This document shows positions 35,096 to 44,694 of a DNA stretch of 51,092 bases, in pieces. The DNA comes from Ignisphaera sp. (GTDB lineage: Archaea > Thermoproteota > Thermoprotei_A > Sulfolobales > Ignisphaeraceae): contig JAWBKZ010000008.1 of assembly GCA_038831005.1 (NCBI GenBank), positions 1-51,092 on the forward strand, in the 5' to 3' direction. The notes beneath the pieces are model-generated. The model saw only the letters and a program-made list of their open reading frames with translations. It was not told the DNA's origin and ran no database searches. Position 1 is the stretch's first letter; each line of letters opens with the position of its first letter. The translations under genes were made by a program, and so were the position numbers.

Positions 35096-35901
35096 TCAGC
35101 CCGTATATAAGTTTTGCGTACTGTTTCTATCTAGAGGTCTAGGGTAGATGAGGTAGATTTCTCCCCTCAAGCCACTCGATATAGTTCTACCTCTTACATA
35201 CACATTCTCTAGATATTTTGAGGCTTCTTGTTCTACTCTATCTAGTTCATCTAATGTAGGTTTTCTCCATAGAGCTCCTGGAACAGGTATGAAGGAGTCT
35301 ATTATTAGCAGTATATCTCTGTCTAATGACGCTATGAATTTAGCTAATCTACGTATCTCTTCAACATCATTGAAACCAGGTATCAGGATCGTCTCTATAG
35401 CTATGTTTATACCTGATTCATACATATTGGTTATATTGGTGAGAACTGGTTCTAGAGGAAAACCTGTATATTCTCTGTGTTTCTTTGGATCTATACTCTT
35501 TACACTAGCTATAACTGTGACACGAGGATCTCTAAGTTCTTCAACTAGATCTCTACTCAGACTATAGGAATTTGTAAGCATCTTGATCTCTAGTCCAAGA
35601 TCCTTAAGCATTCTGGTAATCATAGCTATAGCTGGATCTATACTTGGTTCACCACCTCCTAGAACAACTCTCTTCATACCGTATACAGAGATTAGTTCTT
35701 TTGCTAGAGTCTCTAAACCTCTATAGGATAGAAATCCACTAAACCTTAGACTCGAAATGGTTTCACTAGGTAGATGGCAATCCCATATAGATAGCCTTCT
35801 TATACACCCTAGACATCTAAAGTTGCAGTTGTAGAAGTGTATATAGGCTGAAGAATCATAGTCGAAGTAAACTATATGAAAAACATGTGTATAGCTGTCA
35901 T
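35096..35901 (-). CDS. Radical SAM protein, frame interrupted near its N-terminus
   Basis: A COG1180-like radical SAM enzyme (pyruvate-formate-lyase-activase type). The 193 residues from ATG 35677 lack the cluster motif, but the same frame continues upstream and contains FYNCNFRCLGCIRR, with the CX3CX2C iron-sulfur motif at about 35827-35804, then the standard GGGEPSID block. That frame has no start codon. A good start, ATG 35901, is in the neighbouring frame (MTAIHMF) and joins the coding frame if one T is added to the T5 run at 35879-35883. So the gene is frameshifted, read through by -1 slippage, or carries a sequence error. It lies upstream of btuF, downstream of a UroD-like gene. Substrate unknown. 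Confidence 0.7.
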
Positions 35902-35920
35902 TGTTGTGTTCTATAGATGG

Positions 35921-35938
35921 TCACCAAAGCTGTGGTGA
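35921..35938. promoter_or_regulatory. Inverted repeat ahead of the radical SAM start
   Basis: TCACCA (35921-35926) and TGGTGA (35933-35938) flank AAGCTG, about 20 nt upstream of the proposed ATG 35901. Possible operator; weak evidence. Confidence 0.25.
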
Positions 35939-36018
35939 GTTTAAACAAGATATATCTTCTTGTGTATATCTATTCAATTTATTAAATATGTGGGAATAGA
36001 TAGATCTGGCTATATTAT

Positions 36019-37116
36019 CTACTTTCTTTCTATACAGCACCTATAGCAAGCTTCTGCTAGATAAGCTATAATCTCTAGAGGAGCTGGTGGATAAACCTCT
36101 ATATTGATCATCAATCCACTTGATTCTGTCTCTAGCTTCTCTACAGCGTTTCTGATGTAGTTCAAGATCTCTTCTCTAGATTTGTTGAGAATCAGATGCT
36201 CTTTATCGATATTGAGATCTATACATACTTTGCCTCTGAATAGGGAAGCGATATTGTCTATACCGTTAGCGCTATCCTGTATATTCAGCACATCTACATC
36301 CATTTCTAGAAATACATTAGCTAGAGGAACTATGTTGCCATCGCTATGGAAGTATATAACAGCATTCATACTCTTCACCTCATTGAAAAATCTTCTATAG
36401 TATGGTAGAAAGTATTCTCTGAGATGATGCGGCTTTATCAGAGGAGAATCTTGTGCACCTAGATCCTCTAGAAATACAACAACATCAATTCCTCTATATC
36501 TCTTAACCACTTTAAGTAGACCAAGCTTGTATTCCGCAATCTTGTTTAAAGCTATAAGCAACCCCTCGTCACGTCTGTATAGAGCTGGAATAAGCTTGTT
36601 TAGAGGAACTAGATCCATAAGCTTCTGGAACAAGAAATGATGTAGGTTGAAGACTATGAGTCGACCGCGTTCTTTCAGTTTATCGAAATAGTTGAACAGT
36701 TCTTCCCATGGGATTAGAGGTCTAGGATCAGCAAAACCTATAGGATAGCCTGTTTCTGGATCAGGTAGAGACCATTCTCGAACTCTATCTAGATCCTCTA
36801 GAGGATAGCGATGAGGTATACCGACAAACCCCTTTATCCTGAATCTCCAGATCGTTCCATAAACATCTACAGTATATCTATCTTCATAGATGTCTCTGGA
36901 TTCTTCATCAAACCTCAGCTCTTCTGGATCGTAGTCAGGGAAAGCTAGAGGATATTTATTGATTATCTCGATGATCTTTTCTCTATAGATGTTTAGAATG
37001 GGTTGAGAAAGATTGATTCTGCATGGCGTGAACATAGGTTTCTCAAGTCTGGCACACTTCAAGAAGTTTAGTCTATGTATTCTCCAAACCTCTTCAATAC
37101 CTAGGCGAGTTTCCAC
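36019..37116 (-). CDS. Uroporphyrinogen decarboxylase superfamily protein (methyltransferase-like)
   Basis: A 365-residue TIM-barrel protein of the URO-D superfamily, which includes heme-pathway UroD and corrinoid-linked methyltransferases (MtaA, CmuA). Typical blocks are VVVFLEDLGAQDSPLIKPHHLREYFLPYYRR and IYFHSDGNIVPLANVFLEMDVDVLNIQD. The N-terminal arginine motif of true UroD is not evident, and no heme genes adjoin it. It stands upstream of the radical SAM gene and the corrinoid importer, so a role in corrinoid-dependent methyl transfer is a reasonable inference. The substrate is unknown. Confidence 0.7.
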   Translation of the reverse strand: METRLGIEEVWRIHRLNFLKCARLEKPMFTPCRINLSQPILNIYREKIIEIINKYPLAFPDYDPEELRFDEESRDIYEDRYTVDVYGTIWRFRIKGFVGIPHRYPLEDLDRVREWSLPDPETGYPIGFADPRPLIPWEELFNYFDKLKERGRLIVFNLHHFLFQKLMDLVPLNKLIPALYRRDEGLLIALNKIAEYKLGLLKVVKRYRGIDVVVFLEDLGAQDSPLIKPHHLREYFLPYYRRFFNEVKSMNAVIYFHSDGNIVPLANVFLEMDVDVLNIQDSANGIDNIASLFRGKVCIDLNIDKEHLILNKSREEILNYIRNAVEKLETESSGLMINIEVYPPAPLEIIAYLAEACYRCCIERK

Positions 37117-37242
37117 TGAAATTTCATCACCTTTGCAGATCTCTTGCTGGAGCCAGATATAGGATTTACTGTATATCGAGAATTGTGATAAAGATTTGAA
37201 TACGTAGCAACATTCTCTATAGCTATAGGGTGGCTACATTAT

Positions 37243-38838
37243 ATGGCTAGAATACTTATCGTTACAAGTAGATTGGCTGAACCTATTGTTAGAGAAGCTG
37301 TTGCTCTCAGCAACACTAGACACTATGTAGAGATACTTGTGGCACCTGTTGATGTAGCTGCATTTCTGTCTACAGACTATATAGCTAAACTCTTGTTGAG
37401 TAGAGGTATCAAGAAGGGAGATTACGACTATATCCTTGTCCCTGGTCTAGCGAGAGGTTCTGGTAGAGTTGTTGAAGAAGCCATAGGTATAAAGACCTTC
37501 AAGGGATGCACAATAGCTTACGATCTTACCGAGCTACTTAAGCTTGAGGATCTGAGTACCTTATCTGAAGATAGCCCTGCTGATGATATTCTTCAGAAAC
37601 TTTTTATCGATAGGAACAAGAGGTTGTTGATTGAGGTAGAAGAGAAAGCACGTTTAAACGGTTTCTCTGTAGGAAATCTGCATATACCTCTGGTACCTCC
37701 CCCGATAAGAGTTGCATCAGAAGTAGCGTCTGCTCATAGAGTCGATGAGTCATTGCTCTACAAGAGGGTAGTGTATCTAATTGAGAGTGGAGCAGATATT
37801 GTGAGTCTCGGTTTCGAGGCTCTAGAGCCTCATCCTGATGATGTATATAGGATTGTTAGATTCTTGAAGAGAGAGTTTGATGTAGCTATAGCTATCGATA
37901 CACCGATTCCTAGCGAGATATCTAGAGGTGTTGAAGCTGGATGCGATATGGTTATAAACATAGACTTAACTAATATCGATAGAGTTGTAGACTATGTTAA
38001 AGATGTAGCTGTAGCTGTTATTCCTCGAGATCCTTCAACAGGATCTATACCCTTTAGCTCTAGCCAAAGAATTGAGCTATTGATTAAGACAATAGATTAT
38101 GTAAAGAGCTTAGGTGTAGAAAAGATTCTGGCTGATGCTGTACTTGATCCTCCTGGCTCTACATTCAATTCAATGATTGCTTACCATAGCTTCAAGATGC
38201 TACATCCCGAGATCCCTATGTTCATGGGTATAGGCAATGTTACAGAACTAGTTGATATAGATAGTGTAGGTGTTAATGCACTTCTTGTGCTACTTGCACA
38301 AGAGATAGGTGTAAGTATTGTTTTGACTTCTGAATGTAGCACCAAAACCTATGGATCTACAAGAGAAACAAAGATAGCTACACAAATGGCAGCTCTAGCG
38401 AAAACCATGAAAACTATGCCGAAGAATCTAGGTATATCTCTTCTCATTCTTAAAGACAAGAAGAGAGTTAAGGTACCTCTAGATAGTGATGCAGAAATCG
38501 TTACAGCTACCGAAAAAGATACAGAATATGCTCTAGATCCTTTAGGTATCTTTAAGATAGATGTGAATCATGATGAAGGCTTTATAGAGGCTCTCTACAT
38601 AGGCAGAAAGGGAAAGATATTGATAAGAGGTAAAACAGCGAAAGCAATACGAGACGAGATACTATCTAGAGAACTTGTTTCATCTCTCTCACACGCAATA
38701 TACCTAGGTATAGAACTTGCTAAAGCTGAAGAAGCTCTAAGAACAGGTAAAAACTGTATCCAGGAGCTCCCTTTATTCATATTACCGAAACCAATAGAGT
38801 TAAGGAATAGCGGTATCAAGACCTTCGCTAGAAAGTAG
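37243..38838 (+). CDS. Dihydropteroate synthase-related protein (archaeal)
   Basis: A 531-residue protein of the archaeal DHPS-like family (TIGR00284). The first about 150 residues form a separate alpha/beta domain beginning MARILIVTSRLAEPIVREA. The middle (about 180-400) is the pterin-binding TIM barrel, with GADIVSLGFEALEPHPDD, AIDTPIPSEISRGVEAGCD and ADAVLDPPGSTFNSMIAY. The C-terminal about 120 residues are extra. Archaea use pterin cofactors, and these proteins are suspected in pterin or one-carbon chemistry rather than classical folate synthesis. Transcribed divergently from the UroD-like gene. Confidence 0.78.
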   Translation: MARILIVTSRLAEPIVREAVALSNTRHYVEILVAPVDVAAFLSTDYIAKLLLSRGIKKGDYDYILVPGLARGSGRVVEEAIGIKTFKGCTIAYDLTELLKLEDLSTLSEDSPADDILQKLFIDRNKRLLIEVEEKARLNGFSVGNLHIPLVPPPIRVASEVASAHRVDESLLYKRVVYLIESGADIVSLGFEALEPHPDDVYRIVRFLKREFDVAIAIDTPIPSEISRGVEAGCDMVINIDLTNIDRVVDYVKDVAVAVIPRDPSTGSIPFSSSQRIELLIKTIDYVKSLGVEKILADAVLDPPGSTFNSMIAYHSFKMLHPEIPMFMGIGNVTELVDIDSVGVNALLVLLAQEIGVSIVLTSECSTKTYGSTRETKIATQMAALAKTMKTMPKNLGISLLILKDKKRVKVPLDSDAEIVTATEKDTEYALDPLGIFKIDVNHDEGFIEALYIGRKGKILIRGKTAKAIRDEILSRELVSSLSHAIYLGIELAKAEEALRTGKNCIQELPLFILPKPIELRNSGIKTFARK

Positions 38839-39007
38839 AGATGATGGGTATCATTATCAATGAAGAATTAAGATGATGTACAGCATAGGATACAGCATAC
38901 AGACTCTAACTAGATCTGATGGATTGAACCAAGACTTTTAAAGACTTTTATATTGTGTACCTGTATCTATGTATTCTCGGTAGTGTGTCTAAGCTGGGTG
39001 TTGTGTA

Positions 39008-41554
39008 TTGAGTAGCAAATTATCTCGAATCTCTATACCGATCATCACGTCTATGGTTGTTATAGCTAGTGTAGCTGGAATCATTGGTTATATAGCTGGA
39101 GGCTCTAGAGCTCCAGTTACACAAACATATACACATACGTATACATTAACATCACCAGTAACATCGACTAAAACAATCACTATAGGCTCTATAGTTACTG
39201 AAACAACTACATCAATTCTAACATCTACCTTAATATCTACATTGAGAGAAGCTGTAGAAACTACAGCTACACATACTATCACTATGCCTACAACATATAC
39301 ACAAACAGTCATAACCACGAGAACAATTACAGCTACAGCATTGCCCCAGCAAACAGTTGTACCAGAAGGTAGTAGACTCTTCTACTTCTATCTCCCTTGG
39401 GATGATTCTATACAGACAGATATAAGTCTTGCTGATTATCTCCATAAACCTGCTGGTAAGTATGGTCATGTGTATGTGGGTAGCGATGGACATCTCTATG
39501 TCGGTAACCATAGGATAAAGTTCCTAGGCGTTAGTGTAGTGGGTCCAGGAGCTTTTCCGACGAAAGAGGAGGCAGAACTTATAGCTGCTAGATTAGCTAA
39601 ATTTGGTGTAAATCTTGTTAGGTTTCATGCTCTTGACGCTAACTGGGAGCCCTACAACAATATATTTTCTCCTCCAGGTACAACTAGACTGAATCCAACG
39701 AATTTAGATAGAATGGACTATTTCGTTGCTCAACTAAAGAAGAATGGGATCTACATAAACATAAACTTGATGTGCTATAGACAATTCTCATCAGCTGACG
39801 GTCTTCCAAGTGAGGTAAACACTATGGCTGTTAAAGATCAGCATATACTGCCATTCTTCTATGAACCGGCTAGAAAACTTGTGAAAGACTTTGCTAGAGC
39901 TCTTCTAACTCATGTGAATCCCTATACAGGGTTATCATATGCAGAAGATCCTGCAGTAGCTATGATAGAGATTCTTAATGAATATGGAGCTACTTTTGGA
40001 TGGCTTGATGGAGCTGTAGATAGACTTCCAAAGGTTTTTAGAGATGCTTTAAGAGAGAAATGGAATCAGTTCCTCATAGAGAAATACGGTACTACAGAGA
40101 ACTTGGTGAAGGCCTGGGGATCAGACAGTATTCTACCTGGAGAAAATCTAGAGAGTAGAACTGTCGATGTATTTGATCTCAAGGACCTGATACTGAAGAG
40201 ACCTTCACGAAGAGCTCGAGAAGATTGGGCTGAATTTCTGTGGAGACTTGACTACGAGTATTTTATGGATATGTACAATTTCTTGAAGAACGAGCTAGGT
40301 GTTAAAGCCCTTATAGCTGGAACACAATCTGCTTGGGGAGGAATGCCGAACATAATGGCTCAACTAGATATTGTTGATGCACATCACTACTGGAGATATC
40401 CTGTTGGTTCTGGAAACAATTGGTATGTACAGAACGACGCTATGGTGAACTTTCCAGAGTCTAATACCTTATCTCAACTAGCTTTCAGAAGTGTCTATGG
40501 TAAGCCTTTCACAATAAGTGAATATAATCATCCTGCACCAAATATGTATAGAGCTGAAGGTTTTGTATTTCTATCAGCTTATGGAGCTCTTCAAGACTGG
40601 GATGCCTTAATGCCTTATAGCTATGGACCTTATACCTCAGGACATATAGCTATGGCAAGCTGGAACTCTATGATGATGAGAGGTACACTAGACTTTGATC
40701 AAGATCCAGCTAGATGGGCTATGATGATCACAGCATTTATGCTTTTCGTAAGAGGTGATGTATCTCCAGCTAAACATTTTGTAGCTATAGAGATGGATAG
40801 AGAGACAGAGATACAGCTTGTAGCTACACAAAGAGCTAGTGCATGGAATATGCCCAACGGTGTTCATCTAAATATACCATACTATGTGCCTCTAATCCAT
40901 AGAGCTAGACTAGTTGTAGCCAATACAACAAAACCTGTTGACGCTCTTTCACCAAGAGATGTAAAACCACCTGAGGGAAGCATCATAAAGTCTGATACAG
41001 GTGAACTTATATGGGATTGTAGAGATGCTGGAAGATGCGTCTTTATTGTTAATACACCTAGAAGTATAGTTTTGACGGGCTTCATAAGCGGTAAGAAGTT
41101 CGATCTAGGAGATATAGTTATAGAAGTTAAAGATACTTTACTAGATGGTTGGGCAACAATAGCTCTACATGTGCTAGAGGGAACAAGCTTTAGAGATGCC
41201 AGAAAAATACTCATAATAACTATAGGTGCAGCCTTTAACAACAATATGCCTATCTATAACTTCGATAACAGGCAACTCTTATTTAGAACATCATTAAATC
41301 TAACGAAAGATGACTTAAGCAATCTCTATGGAAAAAAGATATCGAACTTCGGTAACTGGGGAAGAGGTCCAACAATTGTTGAAGGTATTGAGGCAACAAT
41401 ATCGATTAAAACAAACAGAAACATTATTGCATGGTCTCTAGATGGTATGGGTAGAAAAACAAGATCGCTTACCATAGTAGCTAAACAAGAATATAGACAG
41501 ATAATATTGTCACCCACATATGGAACAATATGGTATCAAGCTGTAGTATATTGA
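39008..41554 (+). CDS. Membrane-anchored clan GH-A glycosidase, cellulase-like
   Basis: An 848-residue surface enzyme. A membrane helix (about 9-31) is followed by a Thr-rich stalk to about residue 115, then a TIM-barrel glycosidase domain (about 120-560) and a beta-rich C-terminal part. Clan GH-A catalytic residues are visible: acid/base E325 in MIEILNEYG and nucleophile E505 in FTISEYNHPAP, with DAHHYW (457-462) between. Cellulase/mannanase-type (GH5-like) activity is likely. A hyperthermophilic multidomain cellulase of similar size, EBI-244, was described from an Ignisphaera-related enrichment; this may be a relative, but I cannot align them. Starts TTG 39008 with GGTG 7 nt upstream. Confidence 0.75.
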   Translation: MSSKLSRISIPIITSMVVIASVAGIIGYIAGGSRAPVTQTYTHTYTLTSPVTSTKTITIGSIVTETTTSILTSTLISTLREAVETTATHTITMPTTYTQTVITTRTITATALPQQTVVPEGSRLFYFYLPWDDSIQTDISLADYLHKPAGKYGHVYVGSDGHLYVGNHRIKFLGVSVVGPGAFPTKEEAELIAARLAKFGVNLVRFHALDANWEPYNNIFSPPGTTRLNPTNLDRMDYFVAQLKKNGIYININLMCYRQFSSADGLPSEVNTMAVKDQHILPFFYEPARKLVKDFARALLTHVNPYTGLSYAEDPAVAMIEILNEYGATFGWLDGAVDRLPKVFRDALREKWNQFLIEKYGTTENLVKAWGSDSILPGENLESRTVDVFDLKDLILKRPSRRAREDWAEFLWRLDYEYFMDMYNFLKNELGVKALIAGTQSAWGGMPNIMAQLDIVDAHHYWRYPVGSGNNWYVQNDAMVNFPESNTLSQLAFRSVYGKPFTISEYNHPAPNMYRAEGFVFLSAYGALQDWDALMPYSYGPYTSGHIAMASWNSMMMRGTLDFDQDPARWAMMITAFMLFVRGDVSPAKHFVAIEMDRETEIQLVATQRASAWNMPNGVHLNIPYYVPLIHRARLVVANTTKPVDALSPRDVKPPEGSIIKSDTGELIWDCRDAGRCVFIVNTPRSIVLTGFISGKKFDLGDIVIEVKDTLLDGWATIALHVLEGTSFRDARKILIITIGAAFNNNMPIYNFDNRQLLFRTSLNLTKDDLSNLYGKKISNFGNWGRGPTIVEGIEATISIKTNRNIIAWSLDGMGRKTRSLTIVAKQEYRQIILSPTYGTIWYQAVVY

Positions 41555-41917
41555 TTAAGATCTAATACATAGTTCATTAACTATATACATGTTTATTCAA
41601 ACTTTTTTCCAGATAATTGACTACCTTTATATGATAACCCGGTTTATCGATACATCTATAGAAACAGCCATAGAAAGATACATGAGATATTTACTGAATT
41701 TGAATTTATCTCTATATGGAGAACAAGGAACATTAAGGCTACATACCTTTAGCTAGCTACATCATACCCAATATGTCTCCATATTCTAGTTTATCTCGAT
41801 TCCAAGCGTTCTGAATGTATTTCGTTTTAGATAATGTCTATTACCTCTTCGGCTGTAGAGTGATGAATATTTTTAACTGTTGTTCTTTAGTAAATTTGTA
41901 ATCAAACGTTTATTGGT
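41555..41917. other. Intergenic region before nadA
   Basis: 363 bases. It holds a 41-codon open frame from about 41633 (MITRFIDTSIETAIERYMRY at its start) with no recognised family and weak support. The last about 45 bases are A/T-rich and probably carry the nadA promoter (ATATTTTTAACT near 41868). Confidence 0.35.
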
Positions 41918-42856
41918 GTGAAAACCTTGGACATAGTGAATGAGGTATTTAAGCTAAAGAAAGAGACTGGAGCAGTCATCTTGGCACATAACTATCAGTC
42001 TCCTGAAGTTCAAGATGTAGCAGATTTTGTTGGAGATAGCCTCGAACTTTCTGTGAAAGCTCTAGAGAGTAGAGCAAGAGTCATAGTATTTGCAGGTGTA
42101 GACTTTATGGCTGAACAAGCAGCTATACTGAATGAGGATTCTATTGTCCTTCACCCTAATCCAGAAGCCCAATGCCCTATGGCTCAAATGATAACTATTG
42201 AAGAACTTAGAAAGTTCAAGAAGCTTTATCCAGAAGCTCCAGCTATAGTCTATGTTAATAGTCCTGCTATAGTTAAAGCAGAAGCAGATTATGTTGTTAC
42301 TAGCGCTAATGTTGTTGAGCTAGTTAGATCACTATCATCTGATGTAGTTATCTTTGGACCTGATGCTCATCTAGCTCAGTATATAGCTGAAAGAACTGGT
42401 AAAGTTGTTATACCTGTGCCTAGAGATGGATATTGCCCCATACATATTAAGTTTAATGCAAATAATATACAGAAACTCATTAAGATATATGGAAAAGCTT
42501 GTTTTATAGCTCATCCAGAGTGTCCTAAGAGTGTTAGAGATTTAGCACAATTTGTTGGATCTACTAGCCAGATGGTGAAGTATGTAAAGACATCTGGAGA
42601 GAGAGTGTTTATTGTAGGTACAGAGATAGGTATTATTTATAGAATGGTTAAAGAGAATCCTGATAAGATCTTTATACCTGCTTCTACTGAAGCTATTTGT
42701 GAAGATATGAAGAAAATAACTCTTGATAAAGTGTTAAAAAGTTTAAGAGAAAGAGTCTATAGGGTATTAGTGGATAGAGCTATAGCTATAAGAGTTAGAA
42801 AAGCTATTGAGAATACTTTTAATGTTCTTGGGGTTGATGCACCTTGGAAGAGATAG
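41918..42856 (+). CDS. nadA: Quinolinate synthase NadA
   Basis: A 312-residue [4Fe-4S] enzyme condensing iminoaspartate with dihydroxyacetone phosphate to quinolinate. The iron-sulfur cysteines are C86 (EAQCPMAQ), C173 (DGYCPIH) and C261 (TEAICEDM); HNYQ (24-27) and HPECP (199-203) are active-site blocks. Length matches the short archaeal form. It starts at GTG 41918. It overlaps nadC by 13 nt and leads a three-gene NAD operon. Confidence 0.93.
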   Translation: MKTLDIVNEVFKLKKETGAVILAHNYQSPEVQDVADFVGDSLELSVKALESRARVIVFAGVDFMAEQAAILNEDSIVLHPNPEAQCPMAQMITIEELRKFKKLYPEAPAIVYVNSPAIVKAEADYVVTSANVVELVRSLSSDVVIFGPDAHLAQYIAERTGKVVIPVPRDGYCPIHIKFNANNIQKLIKIYGKACFIAHPECPKSVRDLAQFVGSTSQMVKYVKTSGERVFIVGTEIGIIYRMVKENPDKIFIPASTEAICEDMKKITLDKVLKSLRERVYRVLVDRAIAIRVRKAIENTFNVLGVDAPWKR

Positions 42857-43698
42857 CTATAGATAGACTTCTTCAGTTCCTTAAAGACGATCTGTTTTTC
42901 ATAGATGTAACTACAGAGGCTATGATACCGAAGAACTGTAGAGCTAGAGCTATAGTTGTAGCTGAAGATAGAGGTATTGTTGCTGGTAATAATTTTGTTG
43001 CTCCTTTTCTAAAGTATTTCGGTATAGATGTGATTAGATATGTAGAGGATGGAGGGTATATAGATACTGGTGATATTGTTCTAGAGCTGATGGGAGAAGC
43101 AAGAAAGATACTGTCTATAGAGCGTACTATTCTGAACTTCTTAATGATTCTCAGCGGAATAGCTACATATACTAAGAGTATTGTTGAGAGAGTTAGAGAG
43201 ATAAACAGTAGGTTGATTATTGCAGCAACTCGAAAGACTCATCCAGGGCTAGCGTTTTTTGAGAAATATGCTGTATCTGTTGGTGGTGGTTCTACTCATC
43301 GTCTAGGTCTTTTCGATACGGTTTTGATAAAAGATAATCATTTAGCGATAGTTGGTGATGTTAGAAAAGCTGTAGAATTAGCTAGAAAGACTTTAGGATA
43401 TTTCAAGAAGATAGAGGTAGAGGTTAGATCTGCTGAAGAAGCTCTAGAAGCTGCTAAAGCTGGAGCTGATATAGTTATGCTAGATAATATGAGTGTTGAA
43501 GAAGTTGCAAAAGCTATTGAGCTTCTGCGTCTCCATGGACTAAGGGACAAGGTTTTGATAGAGGTTTCTGGAGGTATAGATGAAGATAGTATTGTTGAGT
43601 ATGCTAAACTTGATGTAGATATAGTTTCGCTTAGTAAATTGACTCTAGAAGCACCACCGCTAAAGATGAGTATGGATGTTGTTGAGGTGATTTTGTGA
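42844..43698 (+). CDS. nadC: Nicotinate-nucleotide pyrophosphorylase (quinolinate phosphoribosyltransferase) NadC
   Basis: A 284-residue type II phosphoribosyltransferase converting quinolinate and PRPP to nicotinate mononucleotide and CO2. Signature blocks are IAATRKTHPGLAFFEKYAV, GGGSTHRLGLFDTVLIKDNH, and the barrel repeats EVEVRSAEEALEA and IEVSGGI. Starts TTG 42844 inside nadA; the stop overlaps the GTG of nadX (GTGA). Normal length. Confidence 0.93.
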   Translation: MEEIAIDRLLQFLKDDLFFIDVTTEAMIPKNCRARAIVVAEDRGIVAGNNFVAPFLKYFGIDVIRYVEDGGYIDTGDIVLELMGEARKILSIERTILNFLMILSGIATYTKSIVERVREINSRLIIAATRKTHPGLAFFEKYAVSVGGGSTHRLGLFDTVLIKDNHLAIVGDVRKAVELARKTLGYFKKIEVEVRSAEEALEAAKAGADIVMLDNMSVEEVAKAIELLRLHGLRDKVLIEVSGGIDEDSIVEYAKLDVDIVSLSKLTLEAPPLKMSMDVVEVIL

Positions 43699-44480
43699 TA
43701 AGAGTAGGATTGATTGGTTGTGGAGCAATAGGGTCTAGTATAGCTAGAGTAATTGATGAAGATTTTGATGAAGTAGATCTAGTAGCTGTTTTCGATAGAG
43801 ATATCAATAAAGCTCTAGAGCTGGTGAAGAAGCTTAAGAGATTTAGACCTAGGGTAACTAGTTCTATAGAAGAGATGCTTGAACAATCAATAGATCTGGT
43901 GATAGAGGCGGCTTCACCTGAAGCTGTAGAGAGATATATTGTGGATATAGTTGCTAGAGGTAAGAGTATAGTGGTTTTGAGTTCAGGAGCTTTCCTCAAT
44001 AGAGATCTTCTCCAAAAAACTATCCAGATAGCTGAAAATACTGGAGCTAGAATCTATATACCTAGTGGAGCTATAGGAGGAATAGATATACTGAAAGCAG
44101 CATCTCTTCTAGACATAAATGAACTTGTATTAACAACTAGAAAGAATCCTAAAGCTCTAGGACTAGATAATATAGATAAGCCTCTAACTATTTTTGAAGG
44201 AGATGCTACTGAAGCTGTAAAAAGATTTCCATTAAATATAAACATAGCTGCCACAATAGCTCTAGCAACAAACAAAACACCAATAGTCAAAATAATAGCA
44301 GATCCAAACACAAATGAAAATATACATGAGATATATGCAAAAGGGTTATTCGGTGAAATAAGAATAGAAATACGCAACAAACGAATAGACGAAAAATCAA
44401 GATCAAGCCTAATAACAGTATTCTCAGTACTTCAGCTACTTAAACAACTCTCAAGAAAAAATCTAACCATAGGAACATAA
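43695..44480 (+). CDS. nadX: L-aspartate dehydrogenase NadX
   Basis: A 261-residue NAD(P)-dependent enzyme supplying iminoaspartate to NadA in place of L-aspartate oxidase (NadB). The Rossmann motif is GLIGCGAIGSSIARV (5-19), with IYIPSGAIGGID as the substrate-binding block. Starts GTG 43695, overlapping the nadC stop. NadX instead of NadB means the route does not depend on oxygen or fumarate as electron acceptor, suiting an anaerobe. Confidence 0.9.
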   Translation: MIRVGLIGCGAIGSSIARVIDEDFDEVDLVAVFDRDINKALELVKKLKRFRPRVTSSIEEMLEQSIDLVIEAASPEAVERYIVDIVARGKSIVVLSSGAFLNRDLLQKTIQIAENTGARIYIPSGAIGGIDILKAASLLDINELVLTTRKNPKALGLDNIDKPLTIFEGDATEAVKRFPLNINIAATIALATNKTPIVKIIADPNTNENIHEIYAKGLFGEIRIEIRNKRIDEKSRSSLITVFSVLQLLKQLSRKNLTIGT

Positions 44481-44694
44481 CATAATCAGCAAAACATATC
44501 ACATCAAAGAAAATTCTCTACCTATTCTAGGCAACATAAACTCTATACACCTTATATCAAACTCTATCCCAATCCTATGTTTTATTGAATAAGTTTATTG
44601 ATTCTACTCCATAGATGTAGTATACAGCTTACTACAGATACTCAACTAGATGCTTTATAGCTGTTTTATTTGCTGTATTTTTTGGTGAGTTTGT

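Noticed and set aside
36019-37116. Calling this gene heme-pathway HemE
   Set aside because: The conserved N-terminal arginine motif is not evident and no other heme gene is present.
39088-39511. Val- or Cys-rich minus-strand frames inside the cellulase-like gene
   Set aside because: They mirror the Thr-rich stalk codons of the plus-strand gene.
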